Shown here: positions 8,960 through 18,000 of the stretch, one piece after another
Position numbering within the stretch: position 1 is the first letter of the stretch
How the letters are laid out: each line of letters begins with the position of its first letter
Assembly: GCA_009780955.1 (NCBI GenBank)
Contig: WQZB01000033.1
Span: 1-50,352, forward strand
Origin: Polyangiaceae bacterium
Lineage (GTDB): Bacteria > Myxococcota_A > Polyangia > Polyangiales > Polyangiaceae
Length of the DNA stretch: 50,352 nt
Direction: 5' to 3'
Translations under genes and position numbers: made by a program
The notes under the pieces: generated by a model
Told to the model about the DNA's origin: nothing
What the model saw: only the letters and a program-made list of their open reading frames with translations
Databases searched by the model: none

Positions 8960-10294
8960 GTGAGCGAAGAATCTTCCCATATCCCCGCGGTCGATATTGC
9001 ACTGCGGACCGATCCCGGGCGTAGTCCCGACAAGCGGGTGAACGAAGACTCGGCGGCGTACGTCGAAACGCCCTTCGGCCTCTTGGCCATCGTGTGCGAT
9101 GGCATGGGCGGGCACGCAGGCGGGAAAGAGGCCTCGGAGCTCGCCATCGAAACCATCTCCGAGCTCGTACAGGCGGCGCCGGCAATGACGAAGCCTCGCG
9201 ACGCGTTGCGCGCTGGCATCGAAGAGGCGAACCGGCGCGTATGGTCGATGCCAATGGCCGAAAGCGGCCGCCGCCCAGGGTCCACGGTCGTCGCGGTGCT
9301 TTTTCATGCAAGCGGCGCTGAAATCGCACACGTTGGTGACAGCCGCATTTACCTCGTTCACGCGGGGGTCGCGCTGCAGATCACGAAAGATCATTCCATC
9401 GTCCAAGAAATGGTCGAGAGGAACATCTTGCGTCCTGAGCAAGCGGCAACGCACCCCGACGCAAACAAAATTTTACGCGCGCTCGGTATCGCGCAGGATG
9501 TCGAAGTCGATCTGCGGCCCGAGCCTGTGGCGTATGTGGCGGGCGACACTTTCGTTTTGTGCTCCGACGGTCTGAGCGATCTCGTTGGTCCTGCCGACAT
9601 TCTCGACATCGCAGGGTCGAATCCGGCGCAGCAGGCAGTAGGCCAGCTCGTGGATCTCGCCAACGCGCGCGGTGGGTACGACAACATCACGGCACTGGTG
9701 GTGCGCATGAAAGTAACGGCTGCGTCGCTTGCTGCGCCAACGATCGCAAAAACGATTCCGCTCACGGCAATTCATCCGCCTGCGGAGCCCTCAAAGGTAG
9801 GGGCGTATGGCCATACGCCCCTACACGACATCACGTCAAACGCGCGTCAAAAGGCAGTGCCGCAGCACGCTGCGCCCCTACCTCGAGACCGGCGCGCTCG
9901 CTTTGTCGTTCTAGGCGTGCTCCTTGGCATTGTGGCCGTTGCCATTGTTGCCGGGCTCGTCTTGGCAATGCACCACCGCCCTTCGCATGTCACCGTCCCT
10001 CTGGTCGACGCCATTGCTCCTGCGCGCGCAACGCATGACGCGAACGACGCGCATAACGCAACTGCCGCACCTCTCGAAGACACTGCCACAAAGGCGCCAG
10101 ACATCACCCCCGCGCCCGTGCTGACGCCTGCCGGAAGCGCAAAGTCGAAGTGGTGGACCGATCCCGATGCAAACGCGCCGAACGGCGAGCCGCGCGCGTG
10201 CGCGCAGGCGCGCTGGGCAAAGCGAACAGGCAAGCCACCGGCAATCATCGCTACGCTCGAAAGACAGTGCCTTGCGGCTGGCGGGACGCCTTAA
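8960..10294 (+). CDS. PP2C-family Ser/Thr phosphatase with membrane anchor
   Basis: 444 aa, GTG start. The catalytic domain spans about 1-250 with the metal-binding motifs [38 protein letters not shown] and [10 protein letters not shown], so a Mn/Mg-dependent phosphoprotein phosphatase is expected. A membrane helix follows at about 314-337, then a Pro/Ala-rich tail. It presumably reverses the nearby Ser/Thr kinase (context). Oddity: a dispersed palindromic element (9797-9881) lies in frame between catalytic domain and membrane helix and encodes residues around 280-307, including GAYGHTPLH. The stop is only 4 bp before the copper ATPase start, so the two are probably co-transcribed, although no functional link is obvious. 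Confidence 0.93.
   Translation: MSEESSHIPAVDIALRTDPGRSPDKRVNEDSAAYVETPFGLLAIVCDGMGGHAGGKEASELAIETISELVQAAPAMTKPRDALRAGIEEANRRVWSMPMAESGRRPGSTVVAVLFHASGAEIAHVGDSRIYLVHAGVALQITKDHSIVQEMVERNILRPEQAATHPDANKILRALGIAQDVEVDLRPEPVAYVAGDTFVLCSDGLSDLVGPADILDIAGSNPAQQAVGQLVDLANARGGYDNITALVVRMKVTAASLAAPTIAKTIPLTAIHPPAEPSKVGAYGHTPLHDITSNARQKAVPQHAAPLPRDRRARFVVLGVLLGIVAVAIVAGLVLAMHHRPSHVTVPLVDAIAPARATHDANDAHNATAAPLEDTATKAPDITPAPVLTPAGSAKSKWWTDPDANAPNGEPRACAQARWAKRTGKPPAIIATLERQCLAAGGTP
9797..9881. repeat. Element A inserted in frame inside the phosphatase gene
   Basis: A complete unit with a GTATGGCCATAC core occupies 9797-9824. A decayed second unit around GCAGC/GCTGC ends in GCCCCTAC at 9881. Both keep the reading frame open and encode part of the linker before the membrane helix. 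Confidence 0.9.
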
Positions 10295-10298
10295 AACC

Positions 10299-12722
10299 AT
10301 GAACACCGAATCGAAATCAGCAGAACAAACCGCTCGCAGCGACGTGAACCAGCAGAACCAGCAGATCGAGCTGCCGGTGTTCGGCATGACGTGCGCAGGC
10401 TGCGTAAGGCGCGTCGAAACTGCACTTTTGGCAGCGCCCGGCATCCGCCACGCCGACGTCAACCTCGTCTTGCGGCGAGCCACGGTGAGCTACTCACCGA
10501 GCGAAACAACGCCCGATGCAATCGCATCCGTCATCGAAAAAACCGGATACAAAACCGTTCGCCCCGAGCCCGCAGAAGGCCTCGCGACAGCCCCCTCGCC
10601 GGGCGTCGAAGCGGGCCGTGCATCCCATAGTACTCCGAACGATAGTACAACACCGTCGCAAGCGCCGACGGCTCCCGTTGCTTCCACTTCCGAGGCAAAG
10701 GCTGCACTCGCCGAAGCGGATGCCGACGCGCGCGAAGTACACGAACTCCGTCGATCGCTCTTGGTCGCGGCGGCTCTCACAGTGCCGCTGCTCGTGCTTG
10801 CCATGTCTCACGGCCTCATCCCGCAGGCCGAGTCGACGCTCGGGCGCTGGCTTCAGTTCGCGCTCGCTACGCCCGTTGTTTTTGGGCCCGGCAGGCGCTT
10901 CTTTCGTCTTGCGCTCGTAGCGCTTCGTCATCGTACGACCGACATGAACACGCTCGTAGCGCTTGGCGCAGGCGCGGCATGGCTCGCGTCCGCTGTTACG
11001 CTAATCGCACCCGGACTCTTCGCACACGCCGAGCACGACCACCCGCCACACCTTTATTTCGAAGCGTCGGCGGCAATTCTTACTTTCGTTCTTTTAGGCA
11101 AGCTGCTCGAAACGCGTGCGCGAAAGCATCTTGCCGATGCCGTGCATCATCTCGTGTCGCTCCGGCCAACAACGGCGCGGCGCTTGCGCGAGAACAGCGA
11201 CGAAGAAGAAGAAGTCGAAACATCGACGCTCGCGCGCGGCGATCGCATCGTGGTTCGCCCTGGCGAACGCATTGCGGCCGACGGCGAGGTGCTAAGCGGC
11301 TCGTCGGCAGTCGACGAATCCATGCTCACCGGCGAGAGCCTCCCGATCGACAAAACCGAAGGCGACAAAGTCTTTGGCGGCACACTCAACCAGAGTGGCG
11401 CGCTGACCGTCCGCGTCCTGACGGCTGGAAAAGGCAGCGCGCTCGCACGTATCGTCGAAGCCGTGGAGCGCGCACAAAGCGGCAAAGCACCCATCGCGCG
11501 CTTGGCCGACAAAGTGGCCTCGGTCTTCGTGCCGGTCGTCCTCGCCATTGCCACCTTGTCGCTCCTCGTATGGTTCGTTGTGAATCCCACGGCCGACGGG
11601 TTCGCGATCGCTGCCACGCGCTTCGTTGCCACGCTCGTCATTGCGTGCCCATGTGCGCTCGGCCTCGCGACTCCGGCCGCTGTTGCCGTGGGCACGAGCC
11701 GCGGCGCCGAGCTCGGCATTCTTTACAAAGGCGGACCTGTCGTCGAAACGGTAAGCCGAGTGAATCTGGTGCTTTTCGACAAAACCGGCACGCTCACCGA
11801 GGGAGCGCCAACGGTCACCGACGTGGTCGACGCAACCGGTCGCGGACAAGACGCGCTGCTTGCGCTGGTCGCAACGGCTGAAGCGCCAAGCGAGCATCCG
11901 CTTGCGCGAGCCCTGGTTCGTGGTGCCACTGAAAAGGGTCTCAAGCTTGGTAGCGCCGCGGGTTTCCGGAGCGTGGCTGGCAAAGGCATCGAGGCTCGCG
12001 TCGACTTGCGTGCCGTGCGCGTTGGAACGGCCGAGTGGATGCGCGAAGGCTCGATCGATCCGAGCCCACTCGAAGACAAGGCCGAAGAGCTCGCGAGTCG
12101 CGGGCGCAGCGTGTTTTTCTGTGCCGTGGGCAAAAAACTCGCGGGGCTCGTTGCCGTGGCCGACCCGATTGCGCCAGGCGCAAAAAAAGCTATCGCCGAT
12201 TTGCGCGCCATGGGCATCGACGTTGCCATGCTCACCGGCGATCGCGAGCGCACGGCTCGCGCCATCGCCGACGAACTAGGCGTGGGTGAGGTCTTTGCAG
12301 GCGTGTCGCCAGAAGACAAAGCGCGCGTCGTGTCGGAGCGCCGCGGCAAAGGTCACGTAGTAGCAATGGTCGGTGATGGCATCAACGACGCGCCCGCACT
12401 TGCCGCGGCCGACGTTGGCATTGCGATCGGCTCAGGAACGGATGTCGCGATGGCAGCTTCCGATGTTGCGCTCCTTCATTCCAGCGTTGCCGGGGTTCCC
12501 ACCGCCTTGCGCCTCGGGCGCGCAACGCTTCGCACGATTCGCCAAAACTTGTTCTGGGCGTTTGTCTACAACCTCGTTGGTATCCCGATCGCCGCGGGTC
12601 TTTTCTACCCTTGGTGGGGGTGGCTGTTGTCGCCCGTGTTCGCGAGCGCCGCTATGTCGCTCTCGAGTGTGTCGGTGCTCCTTAATTCTCTTCGCCTTCG
12701 CCGTTTCTCGCTATCGAACTGA
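10299..12722 (+). CDS. copA: Copper-translocating P-type ATPase
   Basis: 807 aa. One N-terminal heavy-metal domain with MTCAGC (Cys32, Cys35), then a roughly 60-residue Ala/Pro/Thr-rich linker, membrane helices, the intramembrane CPC motif ([12 protein letters not shown] near 448), the phosphorylation site DKTGTLTEG near 493, SEHPLA and the hinge GDGINDAP near 691. CPC plus the MTCAGC domain indicate a Cu(I)/Ag(I) exporter of the P1B type, coupling ATP hydrolysis to metal export across the inner membrane. The open frame extends upstream to 10167, but those residues overlap the phosphatase in another frame, so the ATG at 10299, directly before the metal-binding domain, is chosen. No CueR-type regulator or copper chaperone gene is adjacent. 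Confidence 0.93.
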   Translation: MNTESKSAEQTARSDVNQQNQQIELPVFGMTCAGCVRRVETALLAAPGIRHADVNLVLRRATVSYSPSETTPDAIASVIEKTGYKTVRPEPAEGLATAPSPGVEAGRASHSTPNDSTTPSQAPTAPVASTSEAKAALAEADADAREVHELRRSLLVAAALTVPLLVLAMSHGLIPQAESTLGRWLQFALATPVVFGPGRRFFRLALVALRHRTTDMNTLVALGAGAAWLASAVTLIAPGLFAHAEHDHPPHLYFEASAAILTFVLLGKLLETRARKHLADAVHHLVSLRPTTARRLRENSDEEEEVETSTLARGDRIVVRPGERIAADGEVLSGSSAVDESMLTGESLPIDKTEGDKVFGGTLNQSGALTVRVLTAGKGSALARIVEAVERAQSGKAPIARLADKVASVFVPVVLAIATLSLLVWFVVNPTADGFAIAATRFVATLVIACPCALGLATPAAVAVGTSRGAELGILYKGGPVVETVSRVNLVLFDKTGTLTEGAPTVTDVVDATGRGQDALLALVATAEAPSEHPLARALVRGATEKGLKLGSAAGFRSVAGKGIEARVDLRAVRVGTAEWMREGSIDPSPLEDKAEELASRGRSVFFCAVGKKLAGLVAVADPIAPGAKKAIADLRAMGIDVAMLTGDRERTARAIADELGVGEVFAGVSPEDKARVVSERRGKGHVVAMVGDGINDAPALAAADVGIAIGSGTDVAMAASDVALLHSSVAGVPTALRLGRATLRTIRQNLFWAFVYNLVGIPIAAGLFYPWWGWLLSPVFASAAMSLSSVSVLLNSLRLRRFSLSN

Positions 12723-12737
12723 CGCGTAGTCTCGTTG
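12683..12737 (+). repeat. Duplicated segment: copA 3' end and flank, copy 1
   Basis: The last ~40 bp of copA and the following bases start with TAATTCTCTTCGCCTTCG and end in GCGTAGTCTCGTT. The segment is repeated with few changes at 13626-13678. Confidence 0.75.
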
Positions 12738-12751
12738 GGCGCGCCGCATGC

Positions 12752-12757
12752 TACGTT
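12752..12757 (+). promoter_or_regulatory. Candidate -10 hexamer (TACGTT) of the antitoxin/toxin pair
   Basis: TACGTT ends 6 nt before the ATG at 12764. The same hexamer and flanking GC(A/G)TGC precede the related remnant at 13371. Confidence 0.45.
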
Positions 12758-12763
12758 CTGGGT

Positions 12764-13018
12764 ATGGCCAGAACCGCCGAAGCGATCATCGATGAGGTTC
12801 TTGCGCTTCCCGAGCGCGAGCGGACGCGTGTCCTTGACGCGCTTGTCGATGCGGTCGCCGCATCGGAGATCGAGCAAGATCCGGCGTTCATGGGCGAACT
12901 CCGCCGGCGTGCCGATGCGGCTCTCTCGGGAGAGGTGCAGGGCGTCACGCTGGCCAAGTTGCGGGCGCAGCTTCACGCCGACAGCGAAGCGCGCCGCGCG
13001 CGCAGCAAGAGCGCATGA
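12764..13018 (+). CDS. Addiction-module antitoxin (PF09720-like)
   Basis: 84 aa, helical, with the start MARTAEAIIDEVLALPERER and a (V)LDALVDAV helix. This matches the short 'putative addiction module component' antitoxins that pair with ParE/RelE toxins. It would bind and neutralise the downstream toxin and probably repress its own promoter. The stop overlaps the toxin start (ATGA at 13015), giving translational coupling with the antitoxin first, as is usual for this type. There is no ribosome-binding site, and the candidate -10 sits 6 nt before the ATG. The first residues are shared with the fused remnant at 13371. Confidence 0.85.
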   Translation: MARTAEAIIDEVLALPERERTRVLDALVDAVAASEIEQDPAFMGELRRRADAALSGEVQGVTLAKLRAQLHADSEARRARSKSA

Positions 13019-13326
13019 AGTTCGATCCGCTCGCCGCTGCGGAGATCCGAGAGGCGGCGAACTGGCTGGACGAACAGCGAACGGGCGTTGGCGACGCGTT
13101 CACCGAGGCGCTGTTACAGCTCTTCGATCGCATCGACGCCATGCCGTTACAGTTTCCATCGATGCCCGAGGACGAGCGCATCCACAAGGCCTTCCTTCGG
13201 CGGTTTGATTACCTCGTGTACTTCATCCTCTTGCAGGACGGAACGCCGTGGACCTTGGCTGTTCACCATATGCGACGAGAGCCAATGTATTGGGCCGATC
13301 GTTTCATGCGCGCGGGGCGGGTGTAA
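13015..13326 (+). CDS. ParE/RelE-family toxin
   Basis: 103 aa. Seen: N-terminal helices (AAAEIREAANWLDEQRTGVGDAFTEAL) followed by the RelE/ParE-type sheet (LRRFDYLVYFILLQDG, LAVHHMRREPMYWADR). Family members either poison DNA gyrase (ParE) or cleave mRNA on the ribosome (RelE), and the sequence alone does not decide which. The C-terminal 'H.RREP.YW..R' is the usual ending of this subfamily. It overlaps the antitoxin by 4 nt. Function as a toxin is inferred from family and operon. Confidence 0.88.
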   Translation: MKFDPLAAAEIREAANWLDEQRTGVGDAFTEALLQLFDRIDAMPLQFPSMPEDERIHKAFLRRFDYLVYFILLQDGTPWTLAVHHMRREPMYWADRFMRAGRV

Positions 13327-13357
13327 GCGAGAACGGCGACCTCGGCGCAGCGCGTGC

Positions 13358-13363
13358 TACGTT
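13358..13363 (+). promoter_or_regulatory. Candidate -10 hexamer (TACGTT) of the remnant module
   Basis: TACGTT lies 7 nt before the ATG at 13371, in a context similar to that upstream of the intact module at 12764. Confidence 0.35.
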
Positions 13364-13370
13364 TCAGGGC

Positions 13371-13550
13371 ATGGCGCGAACGGCCGAAGATATCATCCGC
13401 GATGTGTGTGAATTGGCCGCAGAGGAACGCGCGCGTGTGGGAGGCTTCCCGTACTCCGTGCTGTTCGTTGTCGACGAGTGTAGCGAGGTCGAAGTTACGT
13501 CCGTTGCTCACGCAAAGCGGGAACCCGGTTTCTGGCGAAGTCGGATGTAG
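13371..13550 (+). pseudogene. Remnant: antitoxin N-terminus fused to toxin C-terminus
   Basis: 59 codons. The first ~22 residues (MARTAEDIIRDV...ERARV) match the start of the PF09720-like antitoxin at 12764. The remainder (GGFPYSVLFVVDECSEVEV, then HAKREPGFWRSR) is the C-terminal sheet of a RelE/ParE toxin. The middle of both genes is gone, so a deletion joined the two ends in frame. The upstream region resembles that of the intact pair. The fused product keeps the antitoxin's N-terminal helix and the toxin's last strands. It is probably non-toxic, but the open frame is intact and could be expressed. Confidence 0.7.
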
Positions 13551-13625
13551 CAGTCGATACCGTGCATATTGCATTGACTTGACAGCGACGGCTTCGGCGC
13601 GGCATTCGCCTTGGACGCGCGACGC

Positions 13626-13678
13626 TAATTCTCTTCGCCTTCGGGGTTTCTCGCCTTCGATCGGCGCGTAGTCTCGTT
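13626..13678 (+). repeat. Duplicated segment: copA 3' end and flank, copy 2
   Basis: TAATTCTCTTCGCCTTCG...GCGTAGTCTCGTT repeats the 3' end of copA and its flank (12683-12737) with a few substitutions and a 2-bp gap. It marks a segmental duplication around the toxin-antitoxin genes. Confidence 0.75.
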
Positions 13679-13713
13679 CGTGTTATGGATGGGCGCCATT
13701 AACGAGGTCAGCG

Positions 13714-14028
13714 ATGTCGAAGACACCAGTATCAAAGAAACCAGGCACGTCCACGGTGACGGAGAGCGATTCCGATCGCGAACCGCTCGGCCGTGTCGGG
13801 CGCTTCGGCGAGCTCGAGCCCGTGCGCGACGATGACGCCGAAGTCGCCTTTGCAGCCACCGAGCTCAAAGCGATCAGCGATGAATTGAAGGCGCTACGTC
13901 TTGGGTTACTCGGCGAAGGCGCGAGCGCGGTCAGAGCCGAATTGCCCCTAGCTATCGCGCGGCTATCGGACCGCGCACGGCGCGCCTCGGAGGTCGCTCG
14001 AGATAAGGTTCGCTCGCGAGGGAATTGA
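13714..14028 (+). CDS. Hypothetical protein, charged and helical
   Basis: 104 aa, not recognised. The N-terminal third is Ser/Thr/Lys-rich and likely disordered. The remainder is rich in Ala, Leu, Arg and Glu with a helical pattern (ATELKAISDELKALRLGLL). There is no membrane segment, signal peptide or Cys. The start ATG is preceded by GAGG at a spacing of 7, unlike the leaderless genes around it. It sits inside the toxin-antitoxin island between the duplicated segment and HicAB, so a role as accessory or passenger gene is possible but unsupported. Confidence 0.55.
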   Translation: MSKTPVSKKPGTSTVTESDSDREPLGRVGRFGELEPVRDDDAEVAFAATELKAISDELKALRLGLLGEGASAVRAELPLAIARLSDRARRASEVARDKVRSRGN

Positions 14029-14055
14029 GGAGAGCCTTCACGCGCAGGGGCGTTC

Positions 14056-14100
14056 GCAACCGACCTGCGGGATGCTCGGGGGGTTGAAAAGGTCGGTTGC
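14056..14100. terminator. Long inverted repeat between hypothetical gene and hicA
   Basis: GCAACCGACCT (14056-14066) and AGGTCGGTTGC (14090-14100) form an 11-bp perfect stem with a 23-nt loop. There is no T-tract, so terminator activity is only possible. The remainder of 14029-14277 shows no convincing gene. Confidence 0.45.
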
Positions 14101-14277
14101 AACCGGCTTCAACTACCCGACCATCGCATCCTCGCGGTTGCCCGAACCTTTATGGGGTAGCAATGCATCTACGCCGGCAACCAAAACGAAGGCAACCATG
14201 AAGAAGAGGTCGCAGTCGAAGAAGACGGCAGCGTCAAAATCGACGGACTCAACCATGGGTCGACAACGCCGGAAGGC

Positions 14278-14305
14278 TTGACTTACAACTTTTAGGTTGT
14301 ATATT
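14278..14305 (+). promoter_or_regulatory. hicAB promoter with palindromic operator
   Basis: TTGACT (14278-14283), a 16-bp spacer and TATATT (14300-14305) form a near-consensus sigma-70-type promoter. TATATT ends 6 nt before the hicA ATG, so the message would be leaderless. TACAAC (14284-14289) and GTTGTA (14296-14301) make an inverted repeat inside the spacer reaching the -10, a good site for autorepression by HicB. Confidence 0.75.
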
Positions 14306-14311
14306 ACCATA

Positions 14312-14500
14312 ATGAACTCGGCGAGCGTGATCGCGGCGTTGAACGCGGACGGCTGGTATCTCGCACGCGTGTCAGGTTCGCATCACCACTTCAAGCACGA
14401 GATAAAGAAAGGCGCCGTCACTGTTCCGTATCCGCGCAAAGACATACCGATTGGCACCCTTCGCAGTATCGAGCGGCAGGCTGGAATTACCTTGCGATGA
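14312..14500 (+). CDS. hicA: HicA-family mRNA interferase toxin
   Basis: 62 aa. The sequence has the HicA double-stranded-RNA-binding-like fold signature: N-terminal helix (SASVIAALNADGWYL), then RVSGSHHHFKH with the catalytic His in the GSHHHF motif, then VTVPYPRKDIPIGTLRSIERQAGI. HicA toxins cleave mRNA, independently of the ribosome in studied cases, and are neutralised by HicB. An upstream in-frame ATG-like extension was rejected because the promoter -10 would lie inside it. The toxin comes first in the operon, as is typical for hicAB, with the antitoxin 22 bp downstream. Confidence 0.92.
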   Translation: MNSASVIAALNADGWYLARVSGSHHHFKHEIKKGAVTVPYPRKDIPIGTLRSIERQAGITLR

Positions 14501-14522
14501 AGGGCTGAAGGAGACCTCACTC

Positions 14523-14936
14523 ATGCTGTACTTTGCGACGATCGCTCACGACTCCGACGGATGGTCGGTAACGTTCCCCGACTGCCCAGGGTGTCAAACT
14601 TGCGGCGATACCGAGGAAGAAGCCGTGGAGATGGCGCACGATGCGCTTGATGGGTGGCTCGCCACACATCTTCAAGACGGCGATTCCCCTCCGCGCCCAG
14701 TGGCGACCACTGGGCATGCAATCCACGTCGGTCCTCGCATTGCCATCGCCATGCAACTCCGGTGGGCGCGCGAAGATCGCGGGGAAAGCCAGGGGCGACT
14801 GGCTTCGCTCGTTGGCGTCTCGCAACAGCAAATTGCCAAACTCGAAAGCCCGGACGGCAATCCGTCGCTTGCCACGCTCGAGAAGGTCGCTCGCGTGCTC
14901 GGCGTACGCGTCGACGTTTCGCTCGTCGCTGCGTAA
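14523..14936 (+). CDS. hicB: HicB-family antitoxin with C-terminal HTH
   Basis: 137 aa. The N-terminal half is the partial RNase H-like HicB fold (MLYFATIAHDSDGWSVTFPDCPGC, then EEEAVEMAHDALDGWL). The C-terminal half is an XRE-type helix-turn-helix (SQGRLASLVGVSQQQIAKLE). The first part binds HicA, and the second should bind the TACAAC/GTTGTA operator upstream of hicA (inference from family). The ATG is preceded by GAAGGAG at 14508-14514, about 8 nt upstream, so internal initiation uses a normal ribosome-binding site even though the first gene appears leaderless. Confidence 0.92.
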   Translation: MLYFATIAHDSDGWSVTFPDCPGCQTCGDTEEEAVEMAHDALDGWLATHLQDGDSPPRPVATTGHAIHVGPRIAIAMQLRWAREDRGESQGRLASLVGVSQQQIAKLESPDGNPSLATLEKVARVLGVRVDVSLVAA

Positions 14937-14996
14937 GATCTCGCCTTTTCCTTCGAGGCAACTCGACTGGTCTCCGCGAAGCCGAGATGCCTCAGC

Positions 14997-15028
14997 CCGG
15001 AACGAAGTTCCGGCAGCAATGTTATGCT
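14997..15028 (+). promoter_or_regulatory. Palindrome plus candidate -10 upstream of the FHA-ABC gene
   Basis: CCGGAAC-GAA-GTTCCGG (14997-15013) is a perfect 7-bp inverted repeat, followed by TATGCT (15023-15028) 6 nt before the chosen ATG at 15035. The palindrome sits where a -35 region would be and could bind a regulator, or it may terminate hicB transcription. Confidence 0.45.
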
Positions 15029-15034
15029 CGCCGC

Positions 15035-18000
15035 ATGATTCCCGGCTTCGGCAAGGAGCAAATTTGGATTGGCAGCGCCCCTGACAACGACATCGTCCTT
15101 CAAGGACCTGGCGTTGCACCGCGCCACGCTCGAATCGTCAAACGCGGATTACACCTTTTTTTCATCGACGAAGGGGCGGGGCCGTCAACAGCCAATGGCG
15201 CACCGGTCACGCCGCGGCAAGAAACGCCATTCGACTTCCAAAAACAATTCACCGTTGGGCAACTTCTCGTTCCACTTGCGCATCCAGCGCTTGCGATGAT
15301 GGCCATGGCGCGCGGTCAGCAGAACGCGCCGCCAGGCCACCTTATCATCGGTCGCGAAGCAGCAACGTCGTCGCTGGTCATCGAAAGTTCGGCGGTCAGC
15401 GCCACGCACGCAACCGTGATGATGGACCGCCTGATGGTGCTCGATTCGGGCTCGACGAGCGGCACCTACGTAGGTGGCAATCGCATTCCTCCTCATGTGC
15501 CCGTTCCGCTCGACCCGAACGGTGTCATCGCCTTTGGTCCGGTTCCCGTACCCGTGCCGCTGCTTGGTCAGATCGCACAGGCTTTCGCGAGTGGCGCGGG
15601 CGGAGGCGTTGGCGCCCTTCCAGGGGGGTTTGCGGTCAGCGCGGTGAACGCACCGAGCGGGTTGAGCTCGCCAGGCGGTTATGGTCCAGCACCTGGTGGC
15701 GCTGGAGCTGCTGGCGACACGCCGCACAAGCACCGCACGGTCATTGGCGAGCTGAAACTCGACCAGCTTCAGGGCGGCATTGTGAGCATTGGTCGAACGC
15801 CCGACAACAAGATCGTCGTACCGCACCCGCAGGTCTCGGCGCGCCACGCGCAGATCATCAACCAAGGCGGCCAACTCTTGCTCGAAGATCTTGGCAGCGC
15901 CAACGGCACCATCGTGCGTGGCCAGCGCATCGCTCGCGGCCAGCGCGTTCCGGTTACGAACGGCGAAAAGGTTTACATCGGCCCAATGCCGGTGCTCATC
16001 CATATTGCCGGCCAGCAAGTCAATGTCGTCATCGAAGATCAGCACGCCTCGTGGGCGGGAAAGCCGCTGTACGAGATCGAGGCGTGGGACCTTTTCCTCG
16101 AGGTTCCCAATCGCGACAACAAGAACCAGATGAAAGTCTTGCTCGATCATGTGTCGTTCAAGGCCTTGCCAGGCGACATGATCGCGCTCATGGGCCCATC
16201 GGGCGCCGGCAAAACCACTTTGCTGATGGCGCTGAATGGCTATTTGCCGCCAACGTCGGGGCAAGTCCGCATCAACGGCGAAGATCTTTATACGATTTAC
16301 GACGCGCTCCGCGGCGTCATTGGCTATGTCCCACAAGACGACATCGTGCATCCGGAGCTCACGGTTTTCGAGGCCGTGAAATACTCGGCACGTTTCCGCC
16401 TTCCAAACGACTATTCCGATGCAGAGATCGACCAGCGCGTCGAGCAAACGCTGCGCGATCTCGGCCTCGAGGAAGTCATGCACCTCGAGATTGGCAAACC
16501 TGAAAAGAAGGTTTTGTCGGGTGGTCAGCGAAAACGTGTCAACATTGCGCTCGAGCTCGTAACCGATCCGGTCATTCTCTTCCTCGACGAGCCAACGTCC
16601 GGCCTTGCCGCAGACGACACGACGGCCCTCATCGATCTTTTGCACGATCTTACGAAGAAGACCGGCAAAACCATCATTATGACGATTCACCAGCCCGCAA
16701 AAGACGAATACGAGAAATTCAATCTCGCATTCATCATGGGCTACGGCGGTATTCCCACGTACTTTGGACCAACGGGCCAAACGAGCTACCGCTTCTTCGC
16801 CTCCATCATCGAGCGCGAGGGGCCGTACCGTTCCCTGCCGCAGGCGCAAAATCGGAATATCGACAATCCACGCGACATGTTCGACATGCTCAAAATCCGC
16901 GAGCGTGTCGTGCTCGATCAAATGAGGGCGCGCGACCCAAGTGTTCCGAGCAACGCCGCGCGCCTCGAAGCAGCGCGTGGATGGCGTTCGGAGTTTTGGA
17001 GCAACAACAATCCAACGTTCCAGCAAATGTTCTCGGGGCGGCGCGCCGTTGGCACCGAACCGATAGCGCGCGGCGTTCCAAGTCGCCCGGACGTCGCGCT
17101 GTTCAGGCAGCTCAAGCTGCTCATGAGCCGCTACTGGACGGTGAAGCGGCGCGATCGCACCGGCTTTTGGATCATGTTTCTGCAAGCGCCGGTTATCGGC
17201 GCCATGCTGTGGTTCGTTTTCTACTGGCAGCAAAAGGCCATTCCGTTTTGGTGTCTTGGCGCTTTGCAAGAGCTTGGCAAAAAGGTCCACGACACCAAGC
17301 AAAATTCGAGCGATCTCCTCTCGCACATGCTGCCAACCGTCGACAACTCGGCGGCGATGTTCTTCGTCGTCGTCAGCGCCGTGTGGTTCGGTACGTCGAA
17401 CGCGGCGCGCGAGATCGTAACCGAGCGTGCCATCTACCTCCGCGAACGAATGGTGAATCTCTCGATCGTCAATTATATCTTTTCAAAGTACATCGTTCTG
17501 TCGCTCGTCTGCATTTTCCAATGTACGGTGCTGCTCGGGATCGTCTTCTTTGGGCTCGGCTTCAAAGGTGTATTTTTCCAAGAGCTAGGGGTAATCGTGG
17601 CGGTCTCGATGAGCGCAACAGCGCTCGGCCTGCTCCTTTCCACAGCGGTTTCCTCGGCCGAAGCTGCCATGTCGCTGACGCCCATTGCGCTCATTCCGCA
17701 GGTCGTTCTTGGTGGCCTCATGGTTCCAATGACAACCATCACGGACGCTCCCGGGCTCAAATATCTCATGTACGTCATGCCGGCGCGCTGGGGCTTCGAG
17801 GGATCGATAGCCTACGAGCGGCTAGCGCTTGCAAAAGATCCAGCCTGGTACATCAACCTCCATAACCCCACGCTGAGCAGCCCGTCCGACTACGTTTCTG
17901 GTGGCTATTTCCAGTGCGCCATTGCGCAGATCGGATCGGAAAGTTTGCAGGGTGCATGGGCGTTCGTAAATTACAATGAGCACTGGCTTCCCATCGCCGT

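Noticed and set aside
14072..14281. Small open frame before hicA (Lys/Ser-rich product)
   Set aside because: It runs into the hicA promoter, has no ribosome-binding site or -10, and its composition is low-complexity.
15185..17326. 713-codon antisense open frame opposite the ABC transporter
   Set aside because: Shadow of a long high-GC gene: the sense frame has clear FHA and ABC motifs, while the antisense product has no recognisable motif and is Arg/His-rich.
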